A stretch of 64,000 nucleotides of DNA from Chitinophaga niabensis (GTDB lineage: Bacteria > Bacteroidota > Bacteroidia > Chitinophagales > Chitinophagaceae). The notes beneath the pieces were generated by a model, which was given only the letters and a program-made list of their open reading frames with translations, had not been told where the DNA came from and searched no databases. Positions 62,307 through 64,000 of the stretch are shown here, piece by piece. Every line of letters starts with the position of its first letter. Position 1 is the first letter of the stretch. Position numbers and translations under genes: made by a program. The stretch is from NCBI RefSeq assembly GCF_900129465.1, contig NZ_FSRA01000001.1, forward strand, positions 2,482,482-2,546,481, in the 5' to 3' direction.

Positions 62307-63935
62307 TTAGAAACCATAACCAGTATTTTGCCCCAGTGTGGAAGGATCAGGCATACCGTCGAATTGCGACTGCGGCACAGGGCGCAACACATGGAACGGC
62401 TGGATGTAAGCGCTTGCTTCCGGGTTATAGGCCCTCACTCTTGTGATCAGTGTGCCGGTACGTTTCAGATCGAACCAGCGCATCATTTCTCCACCCAGTT
62501 CACGCGCTCTTTCATCCAGAATAAAATCCACCGTCATTTGTGAAGCATCTACATCCATTTCTGCTTCATGCCCCGGTACCGTGGCGCGGTCCCGGATCAC
62601 ATTCACATCGTTTGCCGCAAGGCCCGGTTGTGATTTCATGATATAAGCCTCTGCCCGCATGAGATAAACATCTGCGAGGCGGATCACGGAATAATCTTCT
62701 GCGCTGTTTTCGGTAGACAGTGCGCCGGGTCTTGTATGATCATCAAATTTTTTAAATCCTATGAATACTTTAGGGTCTTTAGGAATGCCATTCGCACTGT
62801 AGAGGTCATTCACATCTTTGGCGGTATAACGGTTCACAGCCCTGGCCCTGTCTGCCGCGCTGAATACATAAGGCACAAAGAACAAGGCCGTATCCACATA
62901 AGGAGTCACCTGCAAAGGCAGTTTATTAGTGGGTTTGTTGTAATACCACACTGTCTGGAAACCATCTTTCCAACGGGCATCCGCATCACGGTTAAAGAGG
63001 CCCAGGTAGAACCTGGAAGCTACCATCTGCACACCGCCATAACCCGTCCAGATCAGTTCCGTTTGAATACCGGGGAACTGGTCAATGAAAGGAGAGAATG
63101 CCTGGAACCAGAAATTAGCACCTGCCTGGTTAAAGCTTTTATCCTTACCCCAGTTCACCTGCCAAATGAATTCTTTGCTGCGGTCAAGGGCCGCATTCCA
63201 GAGATCTTTCCATTTAGGGATGAGCGCGTAATTATATTTAGTGATCACATTGGAGCTGTATTCGATCACCTTATCCCAGTCCTTATGATATAAATGCACC
63301 CGTGCCAGGAAGGCTTCCACCACCGGTTTAGTAATGCGGCCTGTTTCTGTGGAAGTAAGCGGTACCGTGGTCAGCGCTTCATTCAGGCATTTGAATATCT
63401 CTGTATAAAATTCTTCTTCCGTACTGCGTGCGGCAATCAGCCCCTCATTATAGTCAGTGGTTCTAGGCAGATGCACCCCTCCCCAGGTATTCACGATGAA
63501 GAAGAGGAAATAAGCTTTTAAGGTCAGCGCCTCCCCTATCTTCTGGCTCTTTTTGCTCTCTGAGCTCCAGGTGATATTTTTAGCCTGCTCCAGGAAATAA
63601 TTCGCATTCCATACGCCTTTATAATAGTGGTTCCACATATTCCCGTTCAACCCATATTGTGCATCCAGGGTACGGTATTCCGTTAACTGCACATTACCAT
63701 TTCCGCCACCGCGCAGCCAAATGTCCGTTCCACTTTCCGTCATATAACCCAGGTTGCCACTGCCATATCCCATCAACCGTAAACGGTCATATAAAGAGTT
63801 CAGTAAGGTCAGCGCACCCTCTTCTGTTTTGAATACCTGTGTGGTAGCGCCATAGGATTCTTCATTCAGGTATTTTTTGCAGGCTGTAAATGGTAACAAA
63901 AACAAACATGCATATAATAGTGAGATCTTTTTCAT
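62307..63935 (-). CDS. susD: SusD/RagB-family surface glycan-binding lipoprotein
   Basis: 542 residues from ATG 63935, which opens a lipoprotein signal (MKKISLLYACLFLLPFTAC); the frame continues 11 codons upstream into susC. Typical motifs: GEALTLKAYFLFFIVNTWGG, VEAFLARVHLYHKDWDKVIE, IRLADVYLMRAEAYIMK and the C-terminal ERARELGGEMMRWFDLKRTG. Second gene of the mannoside locus, 10 bases after susC. Confidence 0.96.
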   Translation of the reverse strand: MKKISLLYACLFLLPFTACKKYLNEESYGATTQVFKTEEGALTLLNSLYDRLRLMGYGSGNLGYMTESGTDIWLRGGGNGNVQLTEYRTLDAQYGLNGNMWNHYYKGVWNANYFLEQAKNITWSSESKKSQKIGEALTLKAYFLFFIVNTWGGVHLPRTTDYNEGLIAARSTEEEFYTEIFKCLNEALTTVPLTSTETGRITKPVVEAFLARVHLYHKDWDKVIEYSSNVITKYNYALIPKWKDLWNAALDRSKEFIWQVNWGKDKSFNQAGANFWFQAFSPFIDQFPGIQTELIWTGYGGVQMVASRFYLGLFNRDADARWKDGFQTVWYYNKPTNKLPLQVTPYVDTALFFVPYVFSAADRARAVNRYTAKDVNDLYSANGIPKDPKVFIGFKKFDDHTRPGALSTENSAEDYSVIRLADVYLMRAEAYIMKSQPGLAANDVNVIRDRATVPGHEAEMDVDASQMTVDFILDERARELGGEMMRWFDLKRTGTLITRVRAYNPEASAYIQPFHVLRPVPQSQFDGMPDPSTLGQNTGYGF

Positions 63936-63945
63936 GCTTCCAGTT

Positions 63946-64000
63946 TTAAAAAGTGAGGTTAAAACCAATGTTATAGACCACCTCTCTGTCAGACAATCCG
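63946..64000 (-). CDS. susC: SusC-family transporter, C-terminal end only
   Basis: Seventeen codons and a TAA inside the window: the encoded end REVVYNIGFNLTF is the last barrel strand typical of SusC proteins. It precedes susD by 10 bases. The rest of the gene lies beyond position 64000. Confidence 0.85.
   Translation of the reverse strand, partial: GLSDREVVYNIGFNLTF

Overview
The window looks like chromosomal DNA of a Bacteroidota bacterium, most likely Chitinophagaceae (Chitinophaga-like). This rests on SusC/SusD pairs, an ECF sigma/FecR module, a type IX secretion C-terminal signal, DUF3857 transglutaminase-like proteins, many short-signal lipoproteins with Cys followed by Lys/Ser, and promoters of the Bacteroidota form TTTG-N18..20-TAnnTTTG. 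Nothing suggests a plasmid or an intact prophage.

Layout. 1-7.7 kb: two tandem DUF3857/transglutaminase proteins, epoxyqueuosine reductase, a small membrane protein and an FtsX/MacB-type permease with a striking tandem-dyad control region. 7.9-9.94 kb: tRNA-Pro(CGG), then a small accessory cassette (MORN-like protein, VirE_N/BT4734 primase-like protein) closed by a second tRNA-Pro-related sequence that lacks the D-arm but keeps a compensated acceptor stem. 10-18 kb: hypothetical oxygenase-like protein, zinc protease, NmrA/AraC pair, GlxA-type regulator plus GAPDH, and a DoxX/ArsR/SRPBCC/SRPBCC operon under a large palindrome. 18.3-22.3 kb: membrane protein with a nuclease-like N-terminus, a DUF3472-ricin-T9SS secreted protein and a lipoprotein.

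22.4-29.8 kb: flavodoxin-like reductase, metNIQ methionine transporter, HxlR regulator, imine-reductase-like dehydrogenase and a TonB-dependent receptor. The two outer promoters (metN and the receptor) share one dyad (TCTAC-N7-GTAGAC) and the two promoter regions flanking the HxlR/imine-reductase pair share a GGGAAAAATTT-type palindrome, so the locus has a mirror-image control layout and is probably one physiological unit.

29.8-46 kb: small-molecule kinase-like and VOC genes, a secreted nuclease/phosphatase with FG-GAP repeats, YqcC-like protein, lipoprotein, an orphan phage-tail-lysozyme protein with an injection-system-like leader, Crp/Fnr and SnoaL-like genes, a LytTR/propeller-kinase two-component system, a PLL-like beta-propeller lectin with a serine hydrolase, a period-11 repeat tract, bestrophin, a decayed PorP/SprF gene and a fatty-acid desaturase.

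46-53.5 kb: polysaccharide-utilisation locus 1 (ECF sigma, FecR, STN-SusC, SusD, discoidin lipoprotein) with no enzyme. 53.8-64 kb: locus 2, a mannose/mannoside module (SusC, SusD, LamG-like lipoprotein, GH38 alpha-mannosidase, mannose-6-phosphate-isomerase-like protein, sugar MFS transporter, ROK kinase) facing a GntR/UTRA regulator; its SusC continues beyond the window.
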